In this document: positions 18,156-27,011 of the stretch, one piece after another | Position numbering within the stretch: position 1 is the stretch's first letter | How the letters are laid out: every line of letters starts with the position of its first letter | NCBI GenBank assembly: GCA_903845115.1 | Contig: CAIMWE010000084.1 | Coordinates: 1-50,899, forward strand | Source: an uncultured Acidobacteriota bacterium | Lineage (GTDB): Bacteria; Acidobacteriota; Thermoanaerobaculia; UBA5066 | Direction of reading: 5' to 3' | DNA length: 50,899 nt | The notes under the pieces: model-generated | What the model was told of the DNA's origin: nothing | Database searches by the model: none | Seen by the model: only the letters and a program-made list of their open reading frames with translations | Program-made: the position numbers and the translations under genes

Positions 18156-20069
18156 TCAGGCCTTCCGGGCCGGGACCTGGGCGAGGGCCCACCCGTAGAC
18201 GGCGACGAGGAAGGGGAGGACGAACGACAGGAGGGCGGGCGCAGGCATCCCGGGCCGCGGCGAGGAGACGACGGAGGTCCACCCGAAAGCCGTGAAGAGG
18301 CCGAGGAAGAAGAGCGTGAGCGTGAGGACCGCATACCCGGGCCGGCCCTCGAAGAAAGGCGACGTCCCCGGGAGGACGAAGTTCATCGCCGCGCGGAAGC
18401 GGCCGAGGAGGGCCCGGTGGCGCTTGACCTCCTCCACCTTCAGCATCTTCGTCTCGATCGAGACCCCGTCCTTCTTCAGGTAGACGTGGATGCACTGGGA
18501 GCAGAGCCCGATGTTCTCGCCTCGCGGCTTGCAGCGGGCGCAGTACGTCCGGCCGCATTTCTGGCACGCCAGGGCGTATCCCCGGCCGCGAAGGCGGAAG
18601 GCGTCGAGCGCAAGGGCGGCGGCGGGAGCGAGGAGAAGGCCCCAGACGAACGGCATCCCCCACACCCCGACGGACTGCCCGGCCCGGAAGTGCCCGAGAA
18701 GCCTCCGGCTCCTCGGGTCGCGCTCCATCGCGTCCACTTTCATGCGGGCGTCCTCGGGCGTGAACTCGATCGCCGCCACCTTCACGAGCGAGGCCCGATC
18801 CTGAAAGCGCTGGACCAGCCGGGCGTCGAGGGCGCGCGCCTCCTTCAGGGCCCGGGCCGCCTCGATCGTACGGAAGGTCTCGGCATAGACCAGGGAGAGG
18901 TTGTAACGCGCCGCCACGTCCGACGGATTCCTCCGGAGGGCCTCCTGGAAGTCCTCCTGCGCCGACCCGAAGTCGCCGTCGACAAAGCGGATGTTCCCGC
19001 GGTTCACGAGCGCCCGCGTCTCCCCGGGCGAAGCGGCCGCCGCCGTGAACTCCGATACCGCCCGGTCGTTCTGGCCGAGCGACTGGTAGAGGCAGCCGAG
19101 GAGAAAGGCGATGTCGGCGTCGCCCGGGACGACGTTCTTCACGGCTTCCAGGTCGTCGAGCACCCTCTGGTCGTACCGGGACTCCTCCAGGGCCTCCGCC
19201 CCACGGAGGATCGGCGACGCGGTGATCCCGAGCCATTCGCCGACGCGATCGACCACCGGGAAGAGGGGGACGAGAGAGAGGAACGCGGCGGCGACGACCA
19301 CCCGCTCGAACCGCGACGCGTAGCCGAACGCGAAAACGGCGAGGGCGAGGGCCCACCACAACGGGTCGAACGAGAGGAGAAGCGGCGCGAGGAAGAGCCC
19401 CGCCGCCACGACGGGAGCCGCCGCCCCGGTCCTCCACGAGGTCGCCAGCTCTTTCAGGTCGTGAAAGTACCGGCCCGAGTGAGAGAAAACCGAGAAGGCC
19501 AGGATCGACGCTCCGACCGCGGCGATGGTGAACGACGCGAGCAGGAGGAGGCGGGAAAGGAGGATCCTCCTCGTCTCCCGATCGGCGACGTCGGCCCGGA
19601 CCGCCCCCAGCACCTTCCCCGGGACCTCGGCCCAGCGCCCCGAGCTGGTGGCGAGGGAGACGTTGCCCCATCGCGCCTCGGGGAGGTTCGGGTCGAGGAG
19701 CGTGGCCGCCTCCAGTGAGATCCTCGCCTGCTCCAGGCGCCCGGCGGTCAGCTCGTTCTTCCCCGTGATGGTGGCCGCCAGGGAAAGGTCCGAGAGCCTG
19801 GAGATCCCGATCTTCCGGGCGTGCGTGAGGATCTCCTCGAGCTTGGCCCTCGCGAACTCGGAGTCGCCGTCCTCGTGCGCGGCCGTCCACCCGAACCACG
19901 AGCCCCGGATCTCCCTGCGAAAGACCGTTTCGGTCGATTCGCCGGGTCCCACCACCACCTGGGCGGACGCTCCGAGGGCCCCCGCGAGGAGGATCGCGAC
20001 GCCCACGGCGCCGAGGCGATGGAGCCGCCTCGGTGCACCACCGGGACGGAAGCCTCTCCCTCGGCTCAG
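18156..20069 (-). CDS. TPR-repeat membrane protein with zinc ribbon
   Basis: About 637 residues. A signal-like N-terminus (GAVGVAILLAGALGASAQ) precedes an extracytoplasmic helical region, then several membrane segments and a TPR block (about 320-450; ALVNRGNIRFVDGDFGSAQEDFQEALRRNPSDVAARYNL is split here over two repeats). Farther on there is a zinc-ribbon-like group, CQKCGRTYCARC ... CSQC, before two final membrane segments. No standard start gives a signal peptide with a basic end. A CTG at 20069, overlapping the DUF1844 stop as CTGA, does; the first GTG (20006) would fall inside the hydrophobic core. Co-transcribed with the DUF4388 gene. Function unknown. Confidence 0.68.
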   Translation of the reverse strand: MSRGRGFRPGGAPRRLHRLGAVGVAILLAGALGASAQVVVGPGESTETVFRREIRGSWFGWTAAHEDGDSEFARAKLEEILTHARKIGISRLSDLSLAATITGKNELTAGRLEQARISLEAATLLDPNLPEARWGNVSLATSSGRWAEVPGKVLGAVRADVADRETRRILLSRLLLLASFTIAAVGASILAFSVFSHSGRYFHDLKELATSWRTGAAAPVVAAGLFLAPLLLSFDPLWWALALAVFAFGYASRFERVVVAAAFLSLVPLFPVVDRVGEWLGITASPILRGAEALEESRYDQRVLDDLEAVKNVVPGDADIAFLLGCLYQSLGQNDRAVSEFTAAAASPGETRALVNRGNIRFVDGDFGSAQEDFQEALRRNPSDVAARYNLSLVYAETFRTIEAARALKEARALDARLVQRFQDRASLVKVAAIEFTPEDARMKVDAMERDPRSRRLLGHFRAGQSVGVWGMPFVWGLLLAPAAALALDAFRLRGRGYALACQKCGRTYCARCKPRGENIGLCSQCIHVYLKKDGVSIETKMLKVEEVKRHRALLGRFRAAMNFVLPGTSPFFEGRPGYAVLTLTLFFLGLFTAFGWTSVVSSPRPGMPAPALLSFVLPFLVAVYGWALAQVPARKA

Positions 20070-20515
20070 CCCCGCCTCGCAGCCGGCGGCGTCGCCGGTC
20101 CCTTGGGCGCCGACTGGGCCAGGAGGCGCGAATAGACGAGCTGGAGCTCCGAAGCGAGGCCTTCGAGAGCGTCCGCCTCCTCGAAAGAGAGGCGCCCGTG
20201 AGTCTTCTCCCGGAGGGCGAGCAGCGAGTCGATGATCTGCCGCGCGCCGACCAGGTCGACCTGGCGCCGCCCGGTCGCCGGGTCCGCGAACTCCTGGAGG
20301 GAGAACGATGCGGTCTGCGCCAGGATGTCCAGCAGCCGGAGAAACGCCGGGTTCGTCGGCGAGACGGGCTCGGGCGGGGCATCGGCCTCCTTCGGAGGCG
20401 GCTCGGGTGCGGGGGTCGGGTCGACCATCGACGCCGCGACCTCTTCCCGGATCTCTCCGTCGGACGTGAAAAGGCGCCGGTCGACGACCTTGATATCTCT
20501 GGGGTTCTCGGACAT
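20066..20515 (-). CDS. DUF1844 domain protein
   Basis: 149 residues, soluble. The N-terminus has the family start (KVVDRRLFTSDGEIREE), then a Pro/Glu-rich linker. The DUF1844 helices (about 55-130) include FLRLLDILAQTASFSLQEF, PATGRRQVDLVGARQIIDSL and LREKTHGRLSFEE. The family is widespread in Acidobacteriota, Planctomycetes and Deltaproteobacteria and has no established function. It is the first gene of the operon with the TPR/zinc-ribbon and DUF4388 genes, and is transcribed away from mazG. Confidence 0.8.
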   Translation of the reverse strand: MSENPRDIKVVDRRLFTSDGEIREEVAASMVDPTPAPEPPPKEADAPPEPVSPTNPAFLRLLDILAQTASFSLQEFADPATGRRQVDLVGARQIIDSLLALREKTHGRLSFEEADALEGLASELQLVYSRLLAQSAPKGPATPPAARRG

Positions 20516-20585
20516 ACCACCTCGCAGAACAGTTCATTCTAGCGGTCGGCAGGCGGTTTCCTCAACAATCGGGGGGGAGGGCGAG

Positions 20586-21434
20586 ATGCAGGATCGATCG
20601 GACGCCAACTCGAAGGGAGGGCGGGACCATCCCGCCGAGGCGGGAGAGGAGACGGCGCGCCTCGTCGCCCTCATGGACCGGCTGCGGGCCGACTGCCCGT
20701 GGGACCGCAAGCAAACCTTCCGAAACCTCTCCGGGTACCTGCTGGAGGAGTGCTACGAGGTGCTCGAGGCGCTGGCCGAGGAGGACCTTCCGGCCCTCGA
20801 GGGGGAGCTCGGGGACCTCCTCTTCCAGGTCGTCTTCCTGGCCCGGCTCGGACAGGAGCAGGAAGCGTTCGACCTCGCCTCCGTCGCCCGGAGAATCCAC
20901 GCGAAGATGGTGTCGCGCCACCCTCACGTCTTCGGCGAGTCGGCGGTCCGGGACGCCGACGCGGTCCGGGTGCAATGGGAGGCCCTCAAGCGCAAGGAAC
21001 GAAACGACGAGGGGCGGGAGGGCTCGTCGCCGTTCGAAGGCGTCCCCCGCTCCCTGCCCGCCCTCCTGAAGGCGGTCCGGCTCACCTCCCGGGCCGCCGA
21101 CCTCGGGTTCGACTGGCACAAGGACACCGACGTCCTGGCCAAGCTGGACGAGGAGGTCGCGGAGTTCCGCGCCGCGCTCCTCGCCCCGGACGCCACGAAG
21201 GAGCACGTGGCGGACGAGATCGGAGACATCCTCTTCACCGTCGTGAACGTCGCCCGCCGCCACGGGATCGACCCCGAGGCAGCCCTCCAGGCGACCAACG
21301 CCAGGTTCCGTGCGCGGTTCGAGGGGGTCGCCGAGCGCCTCCACGCCGCCGGCCAGGAGGTCGCCGGCACTCCCCTCGAAGAGCTCGACCGCCTCTGGGA
21401 CGAGGTGAAGGCGGAGGAACGTAAGCCGGGCTAG
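20586..21434 (+). CDS. mazG: Nucleoside triphosphate pyrophosphohydrolase MazG
   Basis: 282 residues with two MazG domains. It hydrolyses (d)NTPs to NMP and PPi and so cleans the nucleotide pool. Domain 1 carries CPWDRKQTFRNLSGYL, EECYEVLEAL and ELGDLLFQVVF; domain 2 has the matching EEVAEFRAAL and DEIGDILFTVVN metal-binding motifs. FDWHKDTDVLAKLDEE lies between. ATG at 20586 is preceded by a strong gggaggg ribosome-binding sequence 4-5 bases away; the frame is open further upstream but crosses the divergent DUF1844 gene. Its last bases form a CTAG shared with the stop of the convergent yibQ-like gene. Confidence 0.93.
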   Translation: MQDRSDANSKGGRDHPAEAGEETARLVALMDRLRADCPWDRKQTFRNLSGYLLEECYEVLEALAEEDLPALEGELGDLLFQVVFLARLGQEQEAFDLASVARRIHAKMVSRHPHVFGESAVRDADAVRVQWEALKRKERNDEGREGSSPFEGVPRSLPALLKAVRLTSRAADLGFDWHKDTDVLAKLDEEVAEFRAALLAPDATKEHVADEIGDILFTVVNVARRHGIDPEAALQATNARFRARFEGVAERLHAAGQEVAGTPLEELDRLWDEVKAEERKPG

Positions 21435-22342
21435 TCGACCAGTTCGGAGACCTTCACGAGCCGGAGCCCCTGGCCTTCCAGCCGGGGGATCTCCCGGCCG
21501 AGGAAGTCGAGGGTCTCCGGGTGCGGGTGGGCGATCACGATGGCCGACCCTTTCCGGAGCGCCAGCTTCCTGGCCTTCCCCCACGCGGCGTCCATTCCCG
21601 CCTCTCCCTCCGCGTCGAGGAAGACGTCCCTCACGAGAAGGGGGGCGCCGAGGGATTTCGCCTCCTCCTCGGCGATCCGGGCAGAGGTCGTCCGGGAGTC
21701 GAGGAAGAAGAGGTGACGGTCGCGGACCGTCCGGAGGAGGGCGCGCACGACGCGGCGGTCCCCCATCGCGGCGGACCCCTCGTGGTTGTTGACGCCGATC
21801 GCGCCCGGCAGCCGGTCCAGGGCGCGGGTGGTCGCCTCCACGATCTGCCGGTCGGTGTCGGCGGAGGAGATCGCACTGGGCGGCGCTTCGCCCGACTCGG
21901 CCCGGAGCGGGAGGTGGACGAGGAGATCCCAGCCCTTCAGCCGGGCGAGGGCGGCGGCGCTCTCCGCCGCGGGAGCGTCCGGGAGGACCGCGAGGGCGAC
22001 GGGTCCCGGGAGCTGGCCGGAGCGGGTCACGGCCGATTCACCGTTTCCCATGTCGTCCAGGACCAGGGCGATCACGCCGCGCCCGCCGCTCGCCGGTTCG
22101 AAGTCGACCGGGGTCCCCGCTCCGTTCGACGCCGGAGCCGTCGGAACCGGTACGGCCTTCGTCGCGGCGGGTTTTGCCGGCGGGACCGGAACGGTCTCCC
22201 CGGCGGGCCTGCCGGTCCCCGGGCCGAGGAGGTAGACCGCCGCCCCGCCCAGCAGAGCCCCGACGAGCAGAAAGAGGAGGGCCCGGCCCATCCCGCCGCC
22301 GGACTTGCGCCCGGCCCCGCTCCTCCGGGAACCACCCTTCAC
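21431..22342 (-). CDS. Divergent polysaccharide deacetylase (YibQ family)
   Basis: 303 residues: a basic N-terminus and one membrane helix (about 19-40), a Pro/Ala-rich linker, then a deacetylase-like barrel (about 85-300) with VIALVLDDMG, LLVHLPLRAE, GVNNHEGSAAM, FFLDSRTTS and AIVIAHPHPETL. The YibQ family lies in the envC-ctpA-yibQ neighbourhood of many Gram-negatives and is thought to act on an envelope polysaccharide, though activity is little studied. The GTG start overlaps the S41 gene's stop as GTGA. Last gene of the operon. Confidence 0.83.
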   Translation of the reverse strand: MKGGSRRSGAGRKSGGGMGRALLFLLVGALLGGAAVYLLGPGTGRPAGETVPVPPAKPAATKAVPVPTAPASNGAGTPVDFEPASGGRGVIALVLDDMGNGESAVTRSGQLPGPVALAVLPDAPAAESAAALARLKGWDLLVHLPLRAESGEAPPSAISSADTDRQIVEATTRALDRLPGAIGVNNHEGSAAMGDRRVVRALLRTVRDRHLFFLDSRTTSARIAEEEAKSLGAPLLVRDVFLDAEGEAGMDAAWGKARKLALRKGSAIVIAHPHPETLDFLGREIPRLEGQGLRLVKVSELVD

Positions 22343-23592
22343 GAGGCGGTCTTGGACCTCGCGGCCATCTCCGCGAGCAGCTTCACCCCCCGCTGGAGGA
22401 TCAGGTCGGCGGGCACCGGCTGGCCCTCATCGGCCGGCAACGGATAGACGCGGTCGTCCGGCTCCAGCCCTTTCGGCGAGAGGGCGCGCCCGGCCGGGGT
22501 CCGGACCTTCGCCACGGAGAGCTTCAGGGCGCCGCCGCTGGAGAGGGGCACGACGTCGAGGACCGACCCGGCGCCGAACGTCGGCTCCCCGACGAGCCGG
22601 ACCTTCTTGTCGTTCTTGACGGCCGTCTTCTCCGATTCGCGGATCGCGGCCGCGAAGAGCTCGGCCGGCCCACCCGTCCCGCTGTCGATCAGGAGGACGA
22701 CCGGGCTCTCGTGAATCCGATCCCCCTCGGCCGCCGCCCATTTCTTCCCTTCCACCTTCCGGCCCTTCAGCTCGCCGATCGGTCCCGCGGGGACGAAGAG
22801 CCCGGCCGCCTTGGCGGCCTCGTCGTAGCTGCCGAACGCGTTCCCGCGCAGGTCGATGAGCAAGGGCTTCGTCCGGTCGAAGGGGGCGATCAGCGACCGG
22901 AGGGCCGCCGCGGTCCCCGGGGCGAAGTCGGGGATCCGGATCACTGTCTCCCCTGACGACCGCTCGGTCTTCGGTCCTTCCGGCGTCCAGGAATGGAGGG
23001 TCACGGTGAGGGTCCGGTGCCTCGGCTTCCCTTCCCGGACGACCAGGACCTCCACCTTCGCTCCGCTCTTCCCGGAAAGCCGCGACTGGGCCTCCCAGAT
23101 CGACATCTGTCGGACGCTCTTCCCGCCGATCTTCTCGATCAGGTCGTCGCTCTCGAGCCCGGCGGCCGCGGCCGGACCTCCCGCGACCGCCGAGACGACC
23201 AGCGGATAGCCCAGCCGCCGGGCCAGGATCACGCCCGGGTCGATCGCGTCCCCCTTCTCGCGGGCCGACTCCGCGGCCCGGAAGGCGGCCATCTGCTCGG
23301 CCGGGATGTACTCCGCAAACGGGTCCATCGCCTCGGTCATCCCGCTGAAGGCTCCCGCCAGGAGGGGTTTCATCTCCACCGGCTCGACGTAGTTCGACCG
23401 GACGAGCGTCAGCACCTCGGTGAAGAGTCCGAGCGGGCGGTAGAGGCCGTCTTTGGCCTCCTTCTCGTCTTTCACCGCCTTTCCCTTCGTCGCGGGCTCC
23501 CCTTCCTGCGCCCCGAGGCGCGGAAGGACCACGAAGAGGCTCGTGACGAGGGCGAGGGACGCGGCGACGCCGGAGAGACGGGACTTGCTCAC
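22339..23592 (-). CDS. S41 (C-terminal processing protease) family protein, catalytic residues missing
   Basis: 417 residues. Signal peptide (to about Ala28), helical N-domain (LYRPLGLFTEVLTLVRSNYVEPV), PDZ domain (about 115-200, LVVSAVAGGPAAAAGLESDDLIEKI) and S41 core. Where active members read SASASE the sequence is TGGPAE (306-311), so the nucleophile Ser is Gly308. The Lys of GEPTFGKG is Ala341 (GEPTFGAG). Both halves of the Ser/Lys dyad are therefore gone while the surrounding fold is conserved. It is probably a periplasmic pseudoprotease that binds peptides or partners through PDZ. It lies 60 bases downstream of envC and is coupled to yibQ. Confidence 0.85.
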   Translation of the reverse strand: MSKSRLSGVAASLALVTSLFVVLPRLGAQEGEPATKGKAVKDEKEAKDGLYRPLGLFTEVLTLVRSNYVEPVEMKPLLAGAFSGMTEAMDPFAEYIPAEQMAAFRAAESAREKGDAIDPGVILARRLGYPLVVSAVAGGPAAAAGLESDDLIEKIGGKSVRQMSIWEAQSRLSGKSGAKVEVLVVREGKPRHRTLTVTLHSWTPEGPKTERSSGETVIRIPDFAPGTAAALRSLIAPFDRTKPLLIDLRGNAFGSYDEAAKAAGLFVPAGPIGELKGRKVEGKKWAAAEGDRIHESPVVLLIDSGTGGPAELFAAAIRESEKTAVKNDKKVRLVGEPTFGAGSVLDVVPLSSGGALKLSVAKVRTPAGRALSPKGLEPDDRVYPLPADEGQPVPADLILQRGVKLLAEMAARSKTAS

Positions 23593-23652
23593 GACCGGAT
23601 GATACGCGGCAGGGTCCCCGATGGGTTCAAGCGGAATGGACGGAAATGGGGC

Positions 23653-24852
23653 TCAGCGGAGCCAGAGCTGCGGGTCGACCGAGGCCCGGGCGTCCCGGAC
23701 CTCGAAGTAGAGGCCCGCCACCTCGTCCTCGGGCGGCTGCCCGACGACCCCGACCCGGTCGCCCAGCGCCACCCGGTCCCCCTGCCGCACGGTGTTCGGC
23801 AGGAGGCGGCCGTAGAGCGTGAAGACCCCCTCGCCGTGGTCGAGGACCACCAGGTTCCCGTACCCCTTCAGCCACTGCGCGTAGACCACCTCGCCTCCGA
23901 AGATGGCCCGGGCCTCCGTCCCCGCCGGCACGTCGACGGTCCAGCCCGACGAGCGCAGAAACGTCTTGGGAAACTTGGGGTTGGCGATCCGCCCGAAGGG
24001 GACCGCGACCTTCCCGCGGGCGGGCCAGTCGAGCGCGCCCCGGTACTTCCGGATCGACGCCGCACCGGGACCCAGCGACCTCCCCTTCGACTCCAGCAAC
24101 GCCAGGAGAGCCTCCAGCCGGACCGTCTTGTTCTCCAGAGTCGCCACCTGGCTCCGCTCGTCCTCGGCCGCTCGCGAGACCCGGCGGAGCAGCTCGGCCT
24201 GCTCGGCGCGAGCCGCGGCCAGCTCGGCCTCCTTCGCCCTCGCCTCCCGGACCAGCTCCCGGAGATCGCCCCGCTTCTTCCCCAGCTCGTCCTCGCGCCC
24301 CCTCAGCGCCGCCAGCGCCTTCTCGTACGCCTCGATGAGGAGGGCGTCCTTGCGGGCCTGGTACGACAGGACCTGGAGGCTCCGGAGGAAGGAGTGGCCC
24401 GATTCGATGGTCGCGAGCGTCCGGAGGTACCCGAGCCGGCCCATCCGGTAGAGAGTCGAGATCCGGGCCGCCAGGTCGACCCGCAGCTCGCCGACCTTCC
24501 CCCTCGCCTCGTCGCGGAACCGGACGGCGTCCCTTTCGGCCTTTTCCGCGTCGGCCGTCCGAAGCTCCAGCTCACGGCGCTCGGCGGTGCGGATCTGGAG
24601 GTTCAGCTCGGCGCCCTCGAGGGAGTGCCGGACATCGGCCTCCCTCCTCCTCGTGGCCGCGTACCGGCTTTGCAGCGCCGAGAGCCTGAGCCTGAGGGAG
24701 GCCAGCTCCCGCCTCCGATCCTCCCCCGCGGCCGGCACGGGCGCGACGGAGGGGGCGGCGGCTGCCGGTTCCCTCGGCGCCGTCACCTCGTCCGGGCGGG
24801 CCGGGGGGGACGACGCCAGGAGGAGTGCGAGGACGAGGCGGGCGGGCTTCAG
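23653..24852 (-). CDS. EnvC-like murein hydrolase activator
   Basis: About 399 residues. Signal peptide (KPARLVLALLLASSPPA), a long coiled coil (about 45-270, rich in Arg/Glu/Leu), and a LytM/M23-type domain (about 290-399). The M23 zinc ligands are replaced: SSGWTVDVPAG has Trp for the first His, LYGRL stands for YAHL and LYFEV for HLHFEV. As in EnvC, the domain should activate amidases rather than cut peptidoglycan. A CTG start at 24852, overlapping the previous stop as CTGA, is preferred because the only nearby standard start (a GTG after the signal region) would remove the export signal. Confidence 0.83.
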   Translation of the reverse strand: MKPARLVLALLLASSPPARPDEVTAPREPAAAAPSVAPVPAAGEDRRRELASLRLRLSALQSRYAATRRREADVRHSLEGAELNLQIRTAERRELELRTADAEKAERDAVRFRDEARGKVGELRVDLAARISTLYRMGRLGYLRTLATIESGHSFLRSLQVLSYQARKDALLIEAYEKALAALRGREDELGKKRGDLRELVREARAKEAELAAARAEQAELLRRVSRAAEDERSQVATLENKTVRLEALLALLESKGRSLGPGAASIRKYRGALDWPARGKVAVPFGRIANPKFPKTFLRSSGWTVDVPAGTEARAIFGGEVVYAQWLKGYGNLVVLDHGEGVFTLYGRLLPNTVRQGDRVALGDRVGVVGQPPEDEVAGLYFEVRDARASVDPQLWLR

Positions 24853-27011
24853 AAGAGGGGCACCCCGTCGAGCTTCTCCGGAGGCTCCACGCCGAGCGCC
24901 TTGTAGAGCGTGGCCGGGACGTCCGCCATCACGGGAGCTCGCTCCTTCGGCAGAGGCCGGTTCGCGAAGAGGATCCCCGGGACGACCGACGGGTCGACGG
25001 AGCAGTGGTCGCCCGACCAGACCTGCCTGTTCTCCTCGAACATCTCCTTCGTGACGACTCCGAGGCTCGACTGCCACCCCACCCGGTACCCCTCGTCGTT
25101 CGTCACGAAGAGGTCGGGGATCACCGCGGCGTCGAACGAGCCGTAGATCTCCTCTCGCGTGTAGGCGTTCTTCACCGGCCGCTTCCCGGTGGCCGGGTCG
25201 ACCAGGGTCTTGATCCGCACCTGGATCTCGCTCCGCACCGCCTCGTACTCGGCGCCGGGCGCGACGATCCCCTGCCCCTCGCGCCCCCTCACGTTCAGGT
25301 AGATCTCGCCCAGGCCCATCGAGTAGGCCCTCGTCTTCGACCAGTCGACGTTCGGCCAGAACTCCCCCTGCCCGAAGAGCATCTCCAGGTCGGCCTGCTT
25401 TCCGCCCTCCGCCTTCAGGGTCATGTAGCCGTTCCGCACGAGCCAGGTGTTGTAGTTGACCGACCGCCGCCAGGTGGCGAAGCCGTGATCCGAGAGGACG
25501 ATCAGGAGGTCGCCCGGCGAGAGGTGGCCCATCGCGTCTCCCACGATGCCGTCCATCTCCCGGTACGACGCCTCCACCGACGGGCCGTAGAGGGCCGCCT
25601 TCCTCGCGTCGTAGGCCGGGTGCTCCGGGTCGAGGTACCGCCACATGACGTGCCCGACGCGGTCGGTGAACTCGAAGATCTGGACGAAGAGCCCGATCCC
25701 CTTCTCGTCCAGGAGGCCGTTCATCATCTTGCGGAACTGCCGGACCGTGAAGTTCACGTCCTCGAGGAAGACCGGCTCGTCGATGGTCTCCTCGCTCATC
25801 GACCAGGTGTCGATCGACCACCCCATCGTCTTGTAGAGGCCGAAGCGATTCGCGAGCGACGCCGAGAGCGACGCGGGGGCCGAGATCTTGACCGCCGGGG
25901 GGAGCTTCGCCGGGTGGAAGTGGATCGGCGAGAGGTAGAGCTTGACCTCGGGCTGGAGCGAGATCAGGTAGAAGCGGCCCATCCCCGTCAGCTTGACGAG
26001 GTCGTTGAACGGGAAGGTGAAGACGACCCAGTCCGACCACGAGCCCGGCTTCAGGGTGAGCGGGCCGGATCCCGCCGGCTCGACCGTCAGCCCCCCGCCG
26101 CCGGGCAGGACGGTCAGCGTCATCGGCACCTTCACGACGGGGGGAGTCTTGAAGAGCTTGTTGTACGGGCCGAACACCTCGGTCCTGATCGTCCCGACGT
26201 TCGACTCCAGGCGGACCAGCTCCACCGAGAACTCGTTCTTGTTCCGCGGCGCGAAGAACGGGTCGGAGGTGTAGTAGCTGGGAGTCCCGATCCGCCCCCT
26301 GACGTCGGGGACGCCGAGGCCGGAGAGGAGCTCGCCGTTCTCGTAGTCCTTCGCGGGGAACGTCACCGGCACGTGCATGACGATCGACTTGATCCCCTTC
26401 GCGCCGGCCGCTTCCCAGAACGGCGTCCCGAGGCGGTTGTTGGTGACCGTCGGGAGGGACTCCGGGAGGAGCCGCCCGACCTTCCACCCGCCCCACCCCG
26501 CGAAGGCCGCGACGACGAGGCCCGCGGCGAGCGAAGCCCGGCCGCCCTGCCGCGCGGCGAACCGGACGGCGAGGAAGGCGAGGAGGAACCCCAGGATCCC
26601 GGCGGTGGCGGCCCCGCCCGCGGGGTTCCCCGCGCCGAGGAGAAGCCGCCGCTTCCCCTCGGTGGCGATGGCGAACTCGGGCCGGTAGCTCTTCGGGTCG
26701 CGCTTCAGGAAGTCGAAGATCTGGGTTCGACCGGGCGAGAGCCCCGTCGAGAAGGTGGACCAGGAGACCGGCGTCTGGGCCGGGATGGTCGGCAGGAGGG
26801 GCCGGAACCCGCCCGAGGCAGCCAGCTTCGCGAGGTTCGGGAGCTTCCCCTCGCCGAGCATCCGCTCCACGATCTTGTGATCTGCCCCGTCGAACCCGAG
26901 GACGACCGTCTTTCCGGGCGGGACGCCGGCCGTGCCGCCCGTTGCCCCGAGGAGCCCCTGAGAAGCCGAGAGCGCGACGACGACGCTAAACTTCCATCCC
27001 TTGATCGGCAC
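24849..27011 (-). CDS. Alkaline-phosphatase-superfamily membrane phosphodiesterase-like protein
   Basis: 720 residues. N-terminal signal or anchor (about 6-25), then the superfamily's metal site (VVLGFDGADHKIVERML) and a nucleophile region (TPVSWSTFSTG). A hydrophobic hairpin follows at about 130-185, which is unusual inside the catalytic fold, and the rest of the enzyme carries MHVPVTFP, FTDRVGHVMWR, LIVLSDHGF and a late GDHCSVDP. Such proteins hydrolyse phosphodiesters or transfer phospho-head groups at the membrane surface; the substrate is unknown. It is the first gene of the operon with envC, S41 and yibQ. In many proteobacteria that position is held by gpmI, a distant member of the same superfamily. 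GTG start at 27011. Confidence 0.75.
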   Translation of the reverse strand: MPIKGWKFSVVVALSASQGLLGATGGTAGVPPGKTVVLGFDGADHKIVERMLGEGKLPNLAKLAASGGFRPLLPTIPAQTPVSWSTFSTGLSPGRTQIFDFLKRDPKSYRPEFAIATEGKRRLLLGAGNPAGGAATAGILGFLLAFLAVRFAARQGGRASLAAGLVVAAFAGWGGWKVGRLLPESLPTVTNNRLGTPFWEAAGAKGIKSIVMHVPVTFPAKDYENGELLSGLGVPDVRGRIGTPSYYTSDPFFAPRNKNEFSVELVRLESNVGTIRTEVFGPYNKLFKTPPVVKVPMTLTVLPGGGGLTVEPAGSGPLTLKPGSWSDWVVFTFPFNDLVKLTGMGRFYLISLQPEVKLYLSPIHFHPAKLPPAVKISAPASLSASLANRFGLYKTMGWSIDTWSMSEETIDEPVFLEDVNFTVRQFRKMMNGLLDEKGIGLFVQIFEFTDRVGHVMWRYLDPEHPAYDARKAALYGPSVEASYREMDGIVGDAMGHLSPGDLLIVLSDHGFATWRRSVNYNTWLVRNGYMTLKAEGGKQADLEMLFGQGEFWPNVDWSKTRAYSMGLGEIYLNVRGREGQGIVAPGAEYEAVRSEIQVRIKTLVDPATGKRPVKNAYTREEIYGSFDAAVIPDLFVTNDEGYRVGWQSSLGVVTKEMFEENRQVWSGDHCSVDPSVVPGILFANRPLPKERAPVMADVPATLYKALGVEPPEKLDGVPLF

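Noticed and set aside
21431-21434. Shared CTAG stop of mazG and the yibQ-like gene as a regulatory site
   Set aside because: CTAG is its own reverse complement, so two convergent TAG stops overlap by simple economy; nothing else supports regulation.
23653-24852. EnvC homologue as an active M23 endopeptidase
   Set aside because: The zinc ligands are replaced (Trp for the first His, and no HxH in LYFEV), as in known non-enzymatic activators.
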